A stretch of DNA of 64,000 nucleotides from Candidatus Eremiobacter antarcticus (GCA_003244105.1 QHBK01000007.1:72226-136225); one strand, 5' to 3'. Numbered from the stretch's first letter, positions 8,792 to 18,136 are shown. The notes: a model not told the origin generated them from the sequence alone. Numbers and translations: made by a program.

Positions 8792-8990
8792 TATTACTTT
8801 TTCCTCGTGAGACTAAGCGCCGGCTGCTCTTGAAGCGCCGTGAGCTTGCACGTTTATAGTTTAGGGGGTTGCCCCGGCAAACGCTATGTAGGCCGGACAC
8901 AAAATTTGGCCAATACTTTAGAGGACACAGCCAACGGCGGGTGGCCCGTCAAACGCTCGCCGTTTTGACCGCTCTTTGTGAGGCCCGACA
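8792..8990. promoter_or_regulatory. divergent promoter region gabT operon / PucR regulator
   Basis: About 200 bp between two divergent start codons. It is more AT-rich than the genes. It holds the palindrome TTGGCCAA at 8906-8913 inside a larger GGCC-N13-GGCC arrangement, and an imperfect inverted repeat GTCAAACG-CTCGC-CGTTTTGAC around 8948-8969 just upstream of the regulator. These are candidate operators for the PucR-type protein; that assignment is inference. Confidence 0.45.
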
Positions 8991-10589
8991 ATGACCGTCC
9001 GGGAAGCGTTGAAGCTCGAATCTCTGCGGGCCGCCAAGGTGGTGGCCGGAGCGGCCGGGCTGGATCGGATCGTCCTGTGGGCGCACGTCATCGACATGCC
9101 GGACCCAGAACCGTGGGTGCGGCCGGGCCATCTGCTCCTGACGACGGGCTTCTCCTGGCCGGCCGGCGACGGTGAAGTCCGCTCGCTCATCGCAGCCCTG
9201 AGCAGACGCGGCTTGGCGGCGATGGCTTTGGCGGTGCCGCGCTACCTGCAGCGATTTCCGGACGCAGCTCGGGCCGAAGCCGACGTGCACGACCTTCCCC
9301 TCTTAGAGATACCGTTCGAGATCCCGTTTGCGCAGATCACCGAGGAGCTGCATCGCAATGTCTTAGCTCAGCAGTATTCGGCCATCGAACGGTCGGAACA
9401 CATCCACCGCGAACTGACGCGCGCAGCCGCCGAGGGCCGGAATCTCACAGACTTAGCGCGTTCGCTCGGCGAGCTGATAGGCCGCTCGGTGACGCTCGAG
9501 GATCCCGACGGAAAGTTGCTGGCCTTCCATGCGATCGGAGAGGGCGACGACGCCGTCCGCGCGCGCACGCTGCAAGACGCGCAAAGCCCACCGATCATGG
9601 CCGAAACGCTGCAGGCCAAAGGGCTGCTGCAAGACATCCGTTCCGCGGTCGGGCCACTGCGGGTGCCGGCCATGCCGGAGATCGGCCTTGCCGCTCGCGT
9701 CGTGTGCCCGATCCGGCTGGGTGCGGAGCTGGTCGGCTTGGTATGGATCATCGAGGGAGATTCTGCTCTATCAGAGCTCGACCATCGGGCTGCCGAGCAT
9801 GCTGCACTCGTGGCCGCCTTGCACGTCGCCCACCATCGCGAACTCGCCAATCTTGAGGCACGGCTCGGCTACGCGTCGTTCCTGTCGCTCCTGGAAGGCG
9901 GCGATGAGGATGCCCAAGCCGTCGAGCGAGCGCGTTTGCTCGGCTTCGAGCCCGAGGGCGACCATCGCATCGGCATCGCGTCCATCCCCGAACCGTTGCC
10001 GCTCACCCGCGAGGGATTTTTGCGCAGAGAACGTGTCGCGGGTGTGCTGCGCAGCCGGTTGCGCTTAGCTGCCGCTCGCCCGCTGTTGACGACCACCCTC
10101 AATTACATCGCGTTCATGCTGCCCGAGTCGGTGGATGTAGACGCATTGTGGCGCGCGCTCGGGGATGAGTCGATCACCATCGTTTTAGGCCGGGCGCATC
10201 GGGGCACGCAGGGCGCCCGCCGTAGCTATCGGGAGGCACAATCTTTGCTCTCCTATCGCGATTCGGCAAAGGTCCGGCGCTTTGAAGACGCGCTCGTTCC
10301 GCGCGTTCTCATGGGAGACGCAGGCGCGCAAGAGGCCTTCATCGATCATCTCTTCGGGCCGTTGCGAACCTCTCGGGGCGGGGGCATGCTCGAACGGGTT
10401 CTGCTCGCCTTCGCCGAGCACGGTTTTCATCTGAGAGAAACCTCGGAAGCGCTGGGCATCCATCCCAACACGCTGCGCTATCGGCTCGCGCGCGCTGCCG
10501 ATATCTTGCACGCGGATTTTGAGGACCCGGAGACGAGATTTCGTCTGCAGCTAGCTGTTAGGATTTTGGATTTCTCGAATAATAATTGA
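8991..10589 (+). CDS. PucR/CdaR-type transcriptional regulator
   Basis: 532 residues from an ATG at 8991 with GAGG upstream. The N-terminal 120 residues match the PucR domain (MTVREALKLESL, WAHVIDMPDPEPWVRPGHLLLTTGFSW). A GAF-like middle region follows (about 150-280), then a CdaR-like region, and a C-terminal helix-turn-helix of the HTH_30 type at about 475-530 (HLRETSEALGIHPNTLRYRLARA). Such proteins control purine, GABA, proline or polyamine catabolism in response to a metabolite. Its divergent position next to gabT-patA suggests that it senses GABA or putrescine and controls that operon. Confidence 0.85.
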   Translation: MTVREALKLESLRAAKVVAGAAGLDRIVLWAHVIDMPDPEPWVRPGHLLLTTGFSWPAGDGEVRSLIAALSRRGLAAMALAVPRYLQRFPDAARAEADVHDLPLLEIPFEIPFAQITEELHRNVLAQQYSAIERSEHIHRELTRAAAEGRNLTDLARSLGELIGRSVTLEDPDGKLLAFHAIGEGDDAVRARTLQDAQSPPIMAETLQAKGLLQDIRSAVGPLRVPAMPEIGLAARVVCPIRLGAELVGLVWIIEGDSALSELDHRAAEHAALVAALHVAHHRELANLEARLGYASFLSLLEGGDEDAQAVERARLLGFEPEGDHRIGIASIPEPLPLTREGFLRRERVAGVLRSRLRLAAARPLLTTTLNYIAFMLPESVDVDALWRALGDESITIVLGRAHRGTQGARRSYREAQSLLSYRDSAKVRRFEDALVPRVLMGDAGAQEAFIDHLFGPLRTSRGGGMLERVLLAFAEHGFHLRETSEALGIHPNTLRYRLARAADILHADFEDPETRFRLQLAVRILDFSNNN

Positions 10590-10718
10590 GAGGTAATTTG
10601 TCGGGCCGCTACATAGTGTTGCGGCGGCAATCGGAGTAGACTTCGCTTCAAAGGGTCGCCTTTGGGCGTGCCTTGCTGCTGACTGGCCGTTGCGCGCCAC
10701 TCTTTGGGGGACCCGCCG

Positions 10719-13700
10719 GTGTCATTACAAACGATGACTGCTCGTTTTTCTAAGGCGCTCTGCGCCGCAACGGCGGCGCTCGCGGTGTTCGCGTGGGCCG
10801 CGCCGTCGCTGGCGGGCACGACGGGCGGCGTTCACGGCAGAATTGTTGACGCCAAAACGGGCACACCTATCGCGGATGCTGCCGTCACCGCTTCGTCGCC
10901 CTCTCAGGTCGCCAGAGTCACATCGAACACCTCGGGATTTTATTCGTTCATCTCCTTAGCGCCGGACACGTACACCGTGACGGTTTCGAAGACAGGCTTT
11001 GAGACGGCGAACGTCGCCGGCGTCACCGTGATCTCCGACCAGCAGCGCACGGTCGACGTCGCCATGCAGGCGAGCGTGCGCACGTTGGATCGCGTGCTCG
11101 TGCGGGGAACGGAATCTCTCGTCCGGCCGGGCACGACCAGCGATGTCTACTCGATCAACAGCGCGGGTCAAAAAGCTGCCGCACCCTTAGCCGGATCGGG
11201 CGGTTTGAATCAGGCGTACGGCGCCATCGCAAGCGCTCCGGGCGTCGTCTATCAGCAGGGGCAGCAGGGCTGGTACCAGAGCGTGTACATCCGCGGTGGC
11301 GACATCGACCAAGTCGCCTATGAAGTCGACGGCGTTCCGGTGATGCGCGTCTCCGACAGCGCGCCGACGGCCACGCTTTCCAGCCTCGGCAATCAGGAGG
11401 TGCAGGTCTACACGGGCGGCACGCCGGCTTCGGCGGATGCGACCGGCATCGCCGGCTATGTGAATCAGGTCATGAAAACCGGCACGTACCCCGGTTTCGG
11501 CAACCTCGATCTCGGTTTCGGAGCCCCGGCGCTGTACAACAAGTCGACGCTCGAGGTCGGCGGCGCGACGCCGACCCGCAACTTCAGCTACTACCTCGGC
11601 ACGTCCATCGTCAGCCAGAGCTTCCGCTACGGCGATCAGTTCAACGGCGTCAGCAACCCGCTGTTCTTCTTCCCCATGGCCATCGGCACGCCGCAGAACG
11701 GAACCGTTTTCGACGGCAACGGGGGACCATTTGTGGCCGCTCCGGGCGCCAGTTACTCCATTGCCACGACGGGCGACCGCGAATCCGTCATCAACCTGCA
11801 CTTCGGTTTGCCGCACCACTTCGACACGAGCAAGGACGATATCCAACTCCTGTATCTGAACAGCGACATACTGCAGCGCTTCTACAGCTCGTTCATCGAC
11901 CTCGGTTTCCAAAACCCGGACGCGGTCAACGCGGCCTTCGGCGGCCCGATACCGTTTCTCGACAATGTCACGTATAACGGCCCGCTGTTCTCCACGCCGA
12001 ATCCCGATCTCTTGGCGCCCGCTCTTTTCCCCAACTCGCCGCAGAACCGGCCGCCGGACGCGCAAATCCCGATCACCGAGCGCGAGGGCTCGGACAATGG
12101 CGTGTCACTGCTCAAGCTGCAGTACCAGCGCAACATCGACTCGCGGACGTACGTCCGGCTGTTCGGCTATTCCGATTACGCGACGTGGTTCATCAGCGGT
12201 CCGGTCAGTGCACAGCTCGTCTACGGCGCGCAGCTGCCTGATTACGAGGTCATCGAGCACAAATACGGCGCGAACCTCACCTTCTCGCGTCAATTGACGG
12301 ACAAGCACCTCATCAACCTGACCGCTTCCTATATGACGTCGAGACTCCAGACCTACTCGATGGGCTTCTTCGACGGCTTTTTCACCAACTTCATCGACGG
12401 ACGCGGCCGCTGCTACGATCCGATGACCGGACTGCGGACGAGCTGCTTCAGCCAAGACCCGGCCGTCCGCGGCACGGCCGACGACTTGACGCCTGCGATC
12501 AGCGCTCCGGCGGGCTCGCCCGCGCTGGTCAACAACGCCCAGTGGATCGTCACCGCCGACGGCCAAAACGCGCAAATCGACAACGTGACGCCGTATTTTA
12601 CCGCCGTCTCCTTAAGCGATCAGTGGCGCCCGACCGACAGGCTGACGCTCAACCTTGGCTTGCGCGTGGAGAACTTCAAGTACCGGCTGCAAGACCTCGC
12701 GACTGGTTATCCCGCGCGCCAGTTCTGGTTCGACGCGTTCAACCGCGAGAATTGCTTTGCCACGGGGACGCTCAACCCGGTGCAGCCGGGCTTCGATGAC
12801 GCAGGCAATCCGCTGCCGTGTCCGGCCGGCACAACTCCCACGAACGTGACCAATTACCGCGGCGGCGTGCAATCGGAAACCGTGCCGCAGCCGCGCTTGA
12901 GTTTCGCCTACACGCTCAATCCGGATACGGTCATCCGTGGATCGTACGGGCGCTACGCTCGTCCTGCTCCGACTTCGTATCTCGAATTCAACGTCGTGCA
13001 GCAAGACCTGCCGAGCTTCTTATCTCAGTTCGTTAACCTCGGGTACAACTCGCCGTTCCACGACATCCACGCCGACACGTCGAACAATTACGATTTTTCA
13101 CTGGAGCAGCACATCCGCGGCACGGACATCGCGTACAAGCTGACGCCCTTCTACCGCAATACGCAAGGACAGCTGCAGTATTTGGCGTTGAACGCCCAAG
13201 GCGTGCTGGCCGGTGTGAACGCGGGGAAGCAGCGCTCGTACGGCATCGAGTTCGCATTCAACAAAGGCGACTTCGCCAAAGACGGCCTAGCGTTGCGCGC
13301 CGCTGTCACCCTTACTCGCAGCCGCGTGAAGTACGGGAACTTCCCCAATGGCGTGAACATCGTCGACTTGCTCAACACCTACGTGCAGACGTACAACTCC
13401 TACACCGCCGCGTGCGCCTCGCCGTCCGCGAACGCCGCGTTGTGCGGGGACTTCGCCGGAGCGAACGCGCAGCCGAGCTTCACGAACAACGGCGTGACGA
13501 CCGTCAACCCGTACTTCAACCAGCCGCTGCAGAAGCCGTTCGACCGCAACGGCGAGTATACGACCTACGATTTGATACCCGCGCCGTTCAACGCTGCGCT
13601 TGGCTTCGAGACGCCGGTCTCCGCGTCGCTTATCCTGAACTACAAGCATCAGAAGCTGAACTTCTCGCCGAGCTTCACATACACGACGGGCTCCGTGTAC

Positions 13701-14156
13701 GGATCGCCGCTGGTGTGGCCGGGCTTCGACCCGGCGTCGTGCGGCAACGTCGCGGATAACGGCGCCACGAGCGGACCGCAAAGCTGTTCGAACTTCATCT
13801 TCATACCGGACAAGTATACGGGCGTCTTCGACAACCTGGGCGCCTTCAAGGAGCCGTCGCGCTTGACGGCGAGCGTCTCGCTCGGCTATGAGGTATCGAG
13901 CCGCGTCAAAGGCACGCTTTCGCTGACGAATCTGATCGACCACTGCTACCAGCGCGGGCGGCCCTGGGATTCCCCGACAACCTGCGTGTACGGACAGCTC
14001 GCATCGAACCTGCTGGCGCCGGCCGGCAACTTCGTCAGCAACCCGCCGGTGCAGTTGGCATATCCGTATGGCAGTTGGTACAACGACAGCGAGATCGGGC
14101 AGATAGGCCAGAAATCCCCTCCCCAAGCGGTGCTCGAGCTGGAATTCAAACTCTAA
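10719..14156 (+). CDS. TonB-dependent receptor with carboxypeptidase regulatory-like domain
   Basis: About 1145 residues; GTG at 10719 with GGGGGA upstream (TTG at 10704 and ATG at 10734 are alternatives). A signal peptide (CAATAALAVFAWAAPSLA) precedes a carboxypeptidase-regulatory-like beta-sandwich (GGVHGRIVDAKTGTPIADAAV...TVDVAM, about 30-115). A plug domain follows (YIRGGDIDQVAYEVDGVPV, GIAGYVNQVMKTG) and then a long 22-strand-type barrel to the C-terminus. It imports a large or scarce substrate across the outer membrane with TonB energy. No TonB box is clear. An amine oxidase gene starts 22 bp downstream, so the substrate may be an amine or peptide; that is a guess from context. Confidence 0.88.
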   Translation: MSLQTMTARFSKALCAATAALAVFAWAAPSLAGTTGGVHGRIVDAKTGTPIADAAVTASSPSQVARVTSNTSGFYSFISLAPDTYTVTVSKTGFETANVAGVTVISDQQRTVDVAMQASVRTLDRVLVRGTESLVRPGTTSDVYSINSAGQKAAAPLAGSGGLNQAYGAIASAPGVVYQQGQQGWYQSVYIRGGDIDQVAYEVDGVPVMRVSDSAPTATLSSLGNQEVQVYTGGTPASADATGIAGYVNQVMKTGTYPGFGNLDLGFGAPALYNKSTLEVGGATPTRNFSYYLGTSIVSQSFRYGDQFNGVSNPLFFFPMAIGTPQNGTVFDGNGGPFVAAPGASYSIATTGDRESVINLHFGLPHHFDTSKDDIQLLYLNSDILQRFYSSFIDLGFQNPDAVNAAFGGPIPFLDNVTYNGPLFSTPNPDLLAPALFPNSPQNRPPDAQIPITEREGSDNGVSLLKLQYQRNIDSRTYVRLFGYSDYATWFISGPVSAQLVYGAQLPDYEVIEHKYGANLTFSRQLTDKHLINLTASYMTSRLQTYSMGFFDGFFTNFIDGRGRCYDPMTGLRTSCFSQDPAVRGTADDLTPAISAPAGSPALVNNAQWIVTADGQNAQIDNVTPYFTAVSLSDQWRPTDRLTLNLGLRVENFKYRLQDLATGYPARQFWFDAFNRENCFATGTLNPVQPGFDDAGNPLPCPAGTTPTNVTNYRGGVQSETVPQPRLSFAYTLNPDTVIRGSYGRYARPAPTSYLEFNVVQQDLPSFLSQFVNLGYNSPFHDIHADTSNNYDFSLEQHIRGTDIAYKLTPFYRNTQGQLQYLALNAQGVLAGVNAGKQRSYGIEFAFNKGDFAKDGLALRAAVTLTRSRVKYGNFPNGVNIVDLLNTYVQTYNSYTAACASPSANAALCGDFAGANAQPSFTNNGVTTVNPYFNQPLQKPFDRNGEYTTYDLIPAPFNAALGFETPVSASLILNYKHQKLNFSPSFTYTTGSVYGSPLVWPGFDPASCGNVADNGATSGPQSCSNFIFIPDKYTGVFDNLGAFKEPSRLTASVSLGYEVSSRVKGTLSLTNLIDHCYQRGRPWDSPTTCVYGQLASNLLAPAGNFVSNPPVQLAYPYGSWYNDSEIGQIGQKSPPQAVLELEFKL

Positions 14157-14178
14157 AGCGCGCGGAGCTGCGACCGGC

Positions 14179-15810
14179 TTGGCCCGCACCGCCCTAACCC
14201 AAAAACTCCGGCAGGTGCACGCGGCGCACCGCGAGGCTGCGGCCACCGGCATGCCGGTCGACGAAGTCTTCGAGCGCCAAGCGCAATGGCGCATCTCGCG
14301 TAGCGCGTTCGTGGCGGGAGCCGCGGGCGCGGCCGCGTCGCTGTTGGCCAGTTGCACGCCCAAGCCCGTACAAACCATCGTGAAATCCGCGGGGCGAACG
14401 CGCGTGCTCATCGTGGGTGGCGGCCTGGCAGGCATGACCTGCGCCTACCGCTTGTGGAACGCCGGCGTGCCGGCCACGATATGCGATGCCAACTCCGCAC
14501 TTGGCGGGCGGACCTGGACGCTACGCAAGTTCTTCGCTGACGGCCAGCTCATCGAACACGGCGGCGAATTCGTCTCGAGCGAGCACACCGCGACGCGCAA
14601 GCTTGCGGCCGAGCTTGGTTTGCACTTGGAAGACCTGCGCGCTGCGCAGCCGCACGGCACCGAAGAGATCTATTACGTGCGCGGCCACAAGTATATGTTC
14701 TCGCAGCTGCTACATGACTATGCTGCGGTCTATCCGGCCCTCGATGCGGCCGCCAAAGCGGCGCCATATCCGACGTTGTACAACCACCACACGCAGGCGG
14801 GCTTACAGCTCGATCGCATGTCCTCTCGGCAGTGGATCGAAAAGCACGTGCCAGGCGGGCGCGCATCGGATTTGGGCTGGCTGTTGGACGTCGACGTCAC
14901 GACCGAGAACGGCGGCGATGCAGACGTGCAGAGCGCGCTTGAGCTCGTCTACATGCTAGGCTACATGCCGGCCAAGACCGGCCACGATCAGTTCTATCTG
15001 GTGGGCACTGACGAGCGCTATCACGTCATCGGCGGCAACGATCAGATGGTGGCTCGCATGTCGCGGCGGGTCCCCGGCGCCTCGGTCCGTCCGAGCACGG
15101 CGCTGTTGGCGCTCGGCCGTCGCTCGGACGGCAGCTACGTCGCGACGTTCTCTTCGCACTTGCAGACCTTCGAAATGGCCGCGGACCACGTCGTGCTCGC
15201 CATCCCTTTCAGCACGCTGCGTCGCGTCGATCTCTCGCGCGCCGGCTTTGCGCCGCTCAAGCACACGGCGATCGACGAGTTGGGCATGGGGACGAACTCG
15301 AAGCTGCATCTCCAGTTCGGCGATCGCCTATGGTATCGCGAGCGCTACAACGGCTACACGTACTCCGACACCGGCTTCCAGCAGACATGGGAAGCGTCGC
15401 GCGCGCAGCCGGGCCGAGCAGGCATCCTCACCAACTACACGGGCGGCAGCGTGGGAGCTTCCTACCACGCCCCCTCGTTCGGCCCCGCCGACCCGAACAT
15501 CGCAAAACGCTTCTTAGCGCAGCTCGAGCCGATCTATGCGGGCGCGACCAAAGGCTGGAACGGCAAGGCCTTCCTGGATTACTGGACGGCCGATCCGTGG
15601 CACCGCGGATCGTACTCCTATCTCAAGGTCGGGCAGTACACGCGATTTTCGGGCATGGAAGCGCAGCGTCAGGGCAACGTCCACTTCTGCGGCGAGCACA
15701 CGTCCATCAACTTCGGCGGCTTTATGAACGGCGCGGTGGAAACAGGCGAGGCCGCAGCACGAGAGGTGCTAGCCGATCTTCACGTGAGGCCCGCGCGCGC
15801 CGCGCGCTGA
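14179..15810 (+). CDS. flavin monoamine oxidase family lipoprotein
   Basis: 543 residues from a TTG at 14179. A short basic segment and hydrophobic stretch end in a lipobox LLASC (Cys59), so the enzyme is probably a membrane-anchored lipoprotein outside the cytoplasm. The FAD dinucleotide-binding motif VGGGLAGM is at 79-86, followed by GGRTW. The C-terminal FAD motif (VHFCGEHTSINFGGFMNGAVETGEAAA) is typical of monoamine, polyamine and L-amino-acid oxidases. It oxidises an amine to an aldehyde, releasing ammonia and hydrogen peroxide. Position after a TonB receptor and near the putrescine operon suggests a polyamine or aromatic amine as substrate, which is unproven. Confidence 0.82.
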   Translation: MARTALTQKLRQVHAAHREAAATGMPVDEVFERQAQWRISRSAFVAGAAGAAASLLASCTPKPVQTIVKSAGRTRVLIVGGGLAGMTCAYRLWNAGVPATICDANSALGGRTWTLRKFFADGQLIEHGGEFVSSEHTATRKLAAELGLHLEDLRAAQPHGTEEIYYVRGHKYMFSQLLHDYAAVYPALDAAAKAAPYPTLYNHHTQAGLQLDRMSSRQWIEKHVPGGRASDLGWLLDVDVTTENGGDADVQSALELVYMLGYMPAKTGHDQFYLVGTDERYHVIGGNDQMVARMSRRVPGASVRPSTALLALGRRSDGSYVATFSSHLQTFEMAADHVVLAIPFSTLRRVDLSRAGFAPLKHTAIDELGMGTNSKLHLQFGDRLWYRERYNGYTYSDTGFQQTWEASRAQPGRAGILTNYTGGSVGASYHAPSFGPADPNIAKRFLAQLEPIYAGATKGWNGKAFLDYWTADPWHRGSYSYLKVGQYTRFSGMEAQRQGNVHFCGEHTSINFGGFMNGAVETGEAAAREVLADLHVRPARAAR

Positions 15811-15814
15811 TGCT

Positions 15815-17026
15815 CTAAGGCGTCTCGCCCGCGCCATCGGCGTGGGGAGCAGCCGGCGGCGGCAGTGATTGTGTCGCGTCGACCGGCACGTTGAGACCCT
15901 TCGCTTGCCCGACGACCACTTTCAGGGCCAGGGGCAGCACTTCCACCTCAAGCGTCTTGCTTTCCGGCAGCGGGTTCTTGTCCGAGTCCGCCTCCTCGGC
16001 CGATTGCGACCGGATGCGAACGGTGTGCGCCCGGTAGAACTTCACCCTGGGATCGTCAGCCCGCTTGCCGTCCTTCATCGACAGAAAGTAGCGCACGAGC
16101 TCGCTCTTGCTCATGCCGTCGTAGACGGCGATGTCGAGGAGTGCGTCATCCATCTTGGCGTCAGGAGCGATCAAAAAGTTCAAACCCATCAACGGGGCGT
16201 TGGAGACCGTCACGAGCTGAGAGCTCGCCAAGATCGTTTCCCCGTCGTCGAGTTCGACTTGGACCGCGTCTGGCTGGTGCTCGAAGAACTTGCGCAGTGC
16301 GGGAGGCAACCCGGCGAGCGGACCCTTCTGCGCAGCTTTTCCGGCGGAAAACGCGATGCCGCTCAAGCCCAGGCCAGCGGTCTCCAAGAAGTAATCCACG
16401 TCGGGGTCGCCGCCCGCCACGATGTGCCCCACGTCGACTTGCCGGGTGCTGCCGCCTGAGAGAAGAGCGCACGCCTCCTCGAGGTCGAGCGGGATTCCCA
16501 ACGAGCGCGCCACGTTGTTCATCGTGCCGACCGCGAGGATACCAAGCGCCGTGGTCGTGCCGACAAGTTGGGAAGCGACTTCCTCGATCGTGCTGTCGCC
16601 GCCGGCGACGACGAGCAATTCGGCGTTGTCGGCTACGGCGGCTCGCGCCAAGTCGCGGGCGGCTCTGGCCGACGTCTTGACGCCGACGTCCGGGCGCATG
16701 CCATGCGCGCGCAAGGCTGCATCGATAGCCACGAGCGAATGCGACTTGTCCGAATGGCCGGACTTGGGATTGTAGATCAGACGGACCGCGCGAAGATGCC
16801 GGTCCTCTTCTTGGCTGGGCGCCGAGCCGCGAGCTTGGCTCGCGCGAAGAGGATGGGCCTCGCTTTCCAAACGAGCGATGTTCGATTCCAGCCTGCGCAG
16901 CTTCCGCGCACGCTTTGCGAGTTTGGCTTGGGTGGCTTGCAATTTCTTCGCCAAACGGCGATGCTTAGCGCGAGCTTTCTCAAGCGCTTTCAACGGTTCG
17001 GAAGGCTTCTTTTTCGCGGGAGGCAT
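15815..17026 (-). CDS. diacylglycerol kinase-family lipid kinase with N-terminal coiled coil
   Basis: 403 residues. The catalytic part starts at about residue 80 with IYNPKSG (84-90) and carries the nucleotide-binding loop GGDST at 142-146, where most relatives have GGDGT. GTMNNVARSLGIP and a C-terminal beta-sandwich follow. The family phosphorylates diacylglycerol, sphingoid or related lipids. The first 75 residues are unusual: a Lys/Arg/Ala-rich coiled coil (ARAKHRRLAKKLQATQAKL, LESNIARLESEA) not found in typical YegS/DgkB proteins, perhaps for membrane or partner binding. It converges on the amine oxidase gene (4 bp apart). Confidence 0.8.
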   Translation of the reverse strand: MPPAKKKPSEPLKALEKARAKHRRLAKKLQATQAKLAKRARKLRRLESNIARLESEAHPLRASQARGSAPSQEEDRHLRAVRLIYNPKSGHSDKSHSLVAIDAALRAHGMRPDVGVKTSARAARDLARAAVADNAELLVVAGGDSTIEEVASQLVGTTTALGILAVGTMNNVARSLGIPLDLEEACALLSGGSTRQVDVGHIVAGGDPDVDYFLETAGLGLSGIAFSAGKAAQKGPLAGLPPALRKFFEHQPDAVQVELDDGETILASSQLVTVSNAPLMGLNFLIAPDAKMDDALLDIAVYDGMSKSELVRYFLSMKDGKRADDPRVKFYRAHTVRIRSQSAEEADSDKNPLPESKTLEVEVLPLALKVVVGQAKGLNVPVDATQSLPPPAAPHADGAGETP

Positions 17027-17038
17027 TTGACCGGTTAC

Positions 17039-17770
17039 TTGTTTGCCCGCTGCGCCTTGACCCGTCTGCGCGAAGCGACAAGGGCAACGGTACGGCCTGC
17101 CGTCATTCCCGCGGCATGCGCGTTGCTGTTGATCTTAGGCTGGAGCGCGGCCGGCTCGCCAGCCCAGAATATTCGCGACGGGGACGCCTCCAGCGGCGGA
17201 CCTTGGTCTCTCGGCGCGTTGAGACTGCGTCTGTCGCCCCGCTACTACTCCGGCGATCGCCGGATCCTCGTGACGGCGAAGCCGGCGGCCGCTGCGCATG
17301 TGGTTCCGTCGCCTACCCCGGCCCATGAAAGCGACCGGCTCACGAGAGCAGCAGAAGCGGCGCTTGACGTCGCCCAGGTGTTGGCGGATCGAGCCGGCGC
17401 CATCGCAAAAGCGGGATCGATGTCGCTTGAGGTGCCGATCGAGCCGGAGGTCAGTTTCTTGACGTTAGGATCGGGGCGCACCTGGATTGTGTTTGCGGCG
17501 CTCGTGCACGTGGAAACGTCCGGGCGGCATGTGACGACCGCCTCGGTTGCGGCCGCCGTCGAAACCGATGGATCGATCGTCTTGCTTCGAACATGGGCGG
17601 CTGCCTACGGCCCTGCCACCCTCAACCGGCTAAAGGTCGTCCGGCTGTCCTCGACCGCTTCGGCCGAGACTGCTCCGGCTCGCGAACTGATGGTGACGAT
17701 CGAAGGTGTGGCCGAGCGCGTATCGACCGAACGATACGTCCTTTCCGGCAAAACGTTGAAGCGCATTTGA
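17039..17770 (+). CDS. hypothetical exported protein
   Basis: About 243 residues if started at the TTG at 17039, 13 bp from the divergent lipid kinase start. The frame is open much further upstream, but that part overlaps the kinase gene antisense. An N-terminal basic region followed by ALLLILGWSAAGSPA looks like a signal peptide or anchor. The rest has no motif I recognise; it holds a beta-rich C-terminal half (TWIVFAALVHVETSG, ELMVTIEGVAERV). Codon usage resembles neighbouring genes. The start is uncertain. Confidence 0.45.
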   Translation: MFARCALTRLREATRATVRPAVIPAACALLLILGWSAAGSPAQNIRDGDASSGGPWSLGALRLRLSPRYYSGDRRILVTAKPAAAAHVVPSPTPAHESDRLTRAAEAALDVAQVLADRAGAIAKAGSMSLEVPIEPEVSFLTLGSGRTWIVFAALVHVETSGRHVTTASVAAAVETDGSIVLLRTWAAAYGPATLNRLKVVRLSSTASAETAPARELMVTIEGVAERVSTERYVLSGKTLKRI

Positions 17771-17896
17771 CGCGCCGGCCGAGCTAACTTTTCCGGCAGC
17801 CGCAGCAGTGTAAGGCCTTCTTTGCCCAGAAGCCGCGGAGGGTGACGCCGCGCGGCGCTGACAGGATTATCTGAAGTCATCGTGGGGAGGGAAATC

Positions 17897-18136
17897 ATGT
17901 GTTATAACTGCGGTTGCAAGATGCCCGATAACTCAATGGGCGCGGGAAACGCGGGCGCCGATCCCAATGGTAAAAACATCACAAACGCGACCTTCCAAGA
18001 GTCAGGCAAAGCGATGAAGGAAAGCGCTGAGCAGTCGAAGCGCAACGCCCTCGATCTGCTCGCCAAAGTCCTGGGCGACAAACCGTCGAAGATCGTGAAG
18101 GATGCCTCGGGCTACGACCGTTACGACGATGGCTGA
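17897..18136 (+). CDS. small CYNCGC-motif protein
   Basis: 79 residues from an ATG at 17897 with an excellent ribosome binding site (GGGAGGG, 6 nt spacing); an upstream start at 17882 is less likely. The N-terminus MCYNCGCKMPDNSMG packs three cysteines, possibly a metal site. The rest (NITNATFQESGKAM, an amphipathic helix) ends in acidic DRYDDG. I recall similar small CxxCGC proteins with an NIT-xx-F motif in Cyanobacteria and Chloroflexi, function unknown. It is a single-gene unit. Confidence 0.72.
   Translation: MCYNCGCKMPDNSMGAGNAGADPNGKNITNATFQESGKAMKESAEQSKRNALDLLAKVLGDKPSKIVKDASGYDRYDDG

Noticed and set aside
11187..12065. 292-codon and neighbouring minus-strand frames inside the TonB receptor gene
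   Set aside because: The plus-strand receptor reads continuously with domain order intact; the reverse frames are Arg/Val-rich shadows.
13287..14435. 382-codon minus-strand frame over the receptor end and oxidase start
   Set aside because: Spans two real genes on the other strand and shows no protein-like pattern.
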